Assembly (NCBI GenBank): GCA_937872685.1
Contig: CALMTS010000437.1
Location: 42,289 to 106,288, forward strand
Direction of reading: 5' to 3'
Length of the DNA: 64,000 nt
Source: an uncultured Desulfomicrobium sp.
GTDB taxonomy: Bacteria > Desulfobacterota > Desulfovibrionia > Desulfovibrionales > Desulfomicrobiaceae
The position numbers and the translations under genes were made by a program. Within the stretch, counting starts at the first letter, position 1. Every line of letters begins with the position of its first letter. This document shows, piece by piece, positions 63,725 to 64,000 of this stretch. Under the pieces are notes generated by a model. The model was not told where the DNA came from and made no database searches. It was given only the letters and a program-made list of their open reading frames with translations.

Positions 63725-63769
63725 GGCCCGTTGCCGGTGCGGTCCAGCGAACCGCACCGGCAACGGGCC
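63725..63769. repeat. Perfect 19-bp inverted repeat
   Basis: GGCCCGTTGCCGGTGCGGT (63725-63743) and its exact complement (63751-63769) enclose a 7-nt loop. No T-run follows on either strand. It lies in the 355-bp gap between trxC and fabI, in which I see no gene; only this repeat and the fabI terminator stand out. Confidence 0.8.
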
Positions 63770-63898
63770 TTGAGGCTTTGATGGGATGGTGTTGTCGGGC
63801 GTTGGAGTGTGAAAGGCGGGAAGACATCTTCGCGGATGCCGGCCAGAAACCTATTGGTCAGAGCGTGGGCTCCGACCGTCCCTCATGGGGATTCGGCA

Positions 63899-63926
63899 AC
63901 AAAAAACCCCTTCGCGGGAAGGGGTT
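63899..63926 (-). terminator. Terminator of fabI
   Basis: Minus strand AACCCCTTC pairs with GAAGGGGTT, then a run of Ts. It lies about 25 nt after the fabI stop. Confidence 0.9.
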
Positions 63927-63948
63927 GGTGCCGGACGCGGGGGAGGGC

Positions 63949-64000
63949 TCAGATGCCCATGATGTTGTAGCCCGAGTCCACGTAGATGACCTCGCCGGTG
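63949..64000 (-). CDS. fabI: Enoyl-ACP reductase FabI, C-terminal end (partial)
   Basis: Only the last 17 codons are present: TGEVIYVDSGYNIMGI then stop. This is the characteristic C-terminus of the NADH-dependent enoyl-ACP reductase of fatty-acid synthesis. The rest lies outside the window. Confidence 0.85.
   Translation of the reverse strand, partial: TGEVIYVDSGYNIMGI

Overview
The window is GC-rich bacterial chromosome, densely coded on both strands. It looks like a member of the Desulfovibrionales (Deltaproteobacteria/Desulfobacterota). The reasons are the gene content (single-gene citramalate synthase, LpxB, FliW/CsrA with a Desulfovibrio-like flagellar order), sigma-54 and sigma-28 flagellar promoters, and a Cit/Dcu-type two-component pair beside a secreted-protein gene. 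This placement is inferred from gene content and remembered gene order; no database was searched.

Layout. 1-3.6 kb: the start of an exported protein, a CitA/CitB-like two-component system and a ZIP metal transporter. 3.8-9.3 kb: a small Cys-containing protein, then a five-gene lipid-modification operon (DUF2177, DUF1295, FAD oxidoreductase, a DUF1365 domain fused to a cyclopropane-fatty-acid-synthase domain, DUF2878). 9.6-15.7 kb: fliK-flgD-flgE, flaG and flagellin. 15.8-26.2 kb: rnc, an ADP-forming acyl-CoA synthetase-like protein, a Pta-related P-loop/DRTGG protein, cimA behind an isoleucine-rich attenuator, a sigma-54 activator coupled to lpxB, and two membrane proteins. 26.3-36.7 kb (minus strand): the translation/RNA operon tRNA-Gly, rimP, nusA, ylxR, infB, DUF503, rbfA, nrnA, truB, rpsO, pnp. 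36.8-48 kb: flgF-G-A-H-I-J, flgN-flgK-flgL-csrA-fliW and, on the other strand, a FlgM-like small protein plus flgM. 48.1-54 kb: nadK, a DUF89/ARMT1-like protein, mltA, DUF4254 and gatB. 54.2-64 kb (mostly minus): peptidases, a TM2 protein, a solute-binding protein, a membrane-anchored carbonic anhydrase, a three-gene operon (Tim44-like protein, candidate selenoprotein, zinc-ligand-less carbonic anhydrase paralogue), 4.5S RNA, tRNA-Ser, an ArnT-like glycosyltransferase, thioredoxin 2 and the end of fabI.

How parts work together. The flagellar genes form at least four transcription units with a readable promoter hierarchy. Sigma-54 sites precede flagellin, flgF and flgN, with a weaker one before fliK. 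Sigma-28 sites precede flaG and the unit holding flgM. The cimA leader has the parts of classical attenuation: eight Ile codons in a 24-residue peptide, an antiterminator and a terminator. This ties the enzyme to isoleucine supply. The pnp leader holds a long imperfect stem that could be an RNase III autoregulation site, and rnc itself lies in this window.

Most unusual points. (1) A 68-codon zinc-ribbon-like gene at 59949-60155 has one in-frame TGA, followed by a hairpin closely resembling the E. coli fdhF SECIS; it is a candidate new selenoprotein. (2) It sits in an operon with a carbonic-anhydrase-like protein that has lost every zinc ligand. That protein shares an uncommon design (signal peptide, domain, Ala/Glu/His-rich linker, C-terminal membrane helix) with the intact carbonic anhydrase just downstream. 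(3) The DUF1365-CFA fusion and the Ile attenuator are also worth following up.
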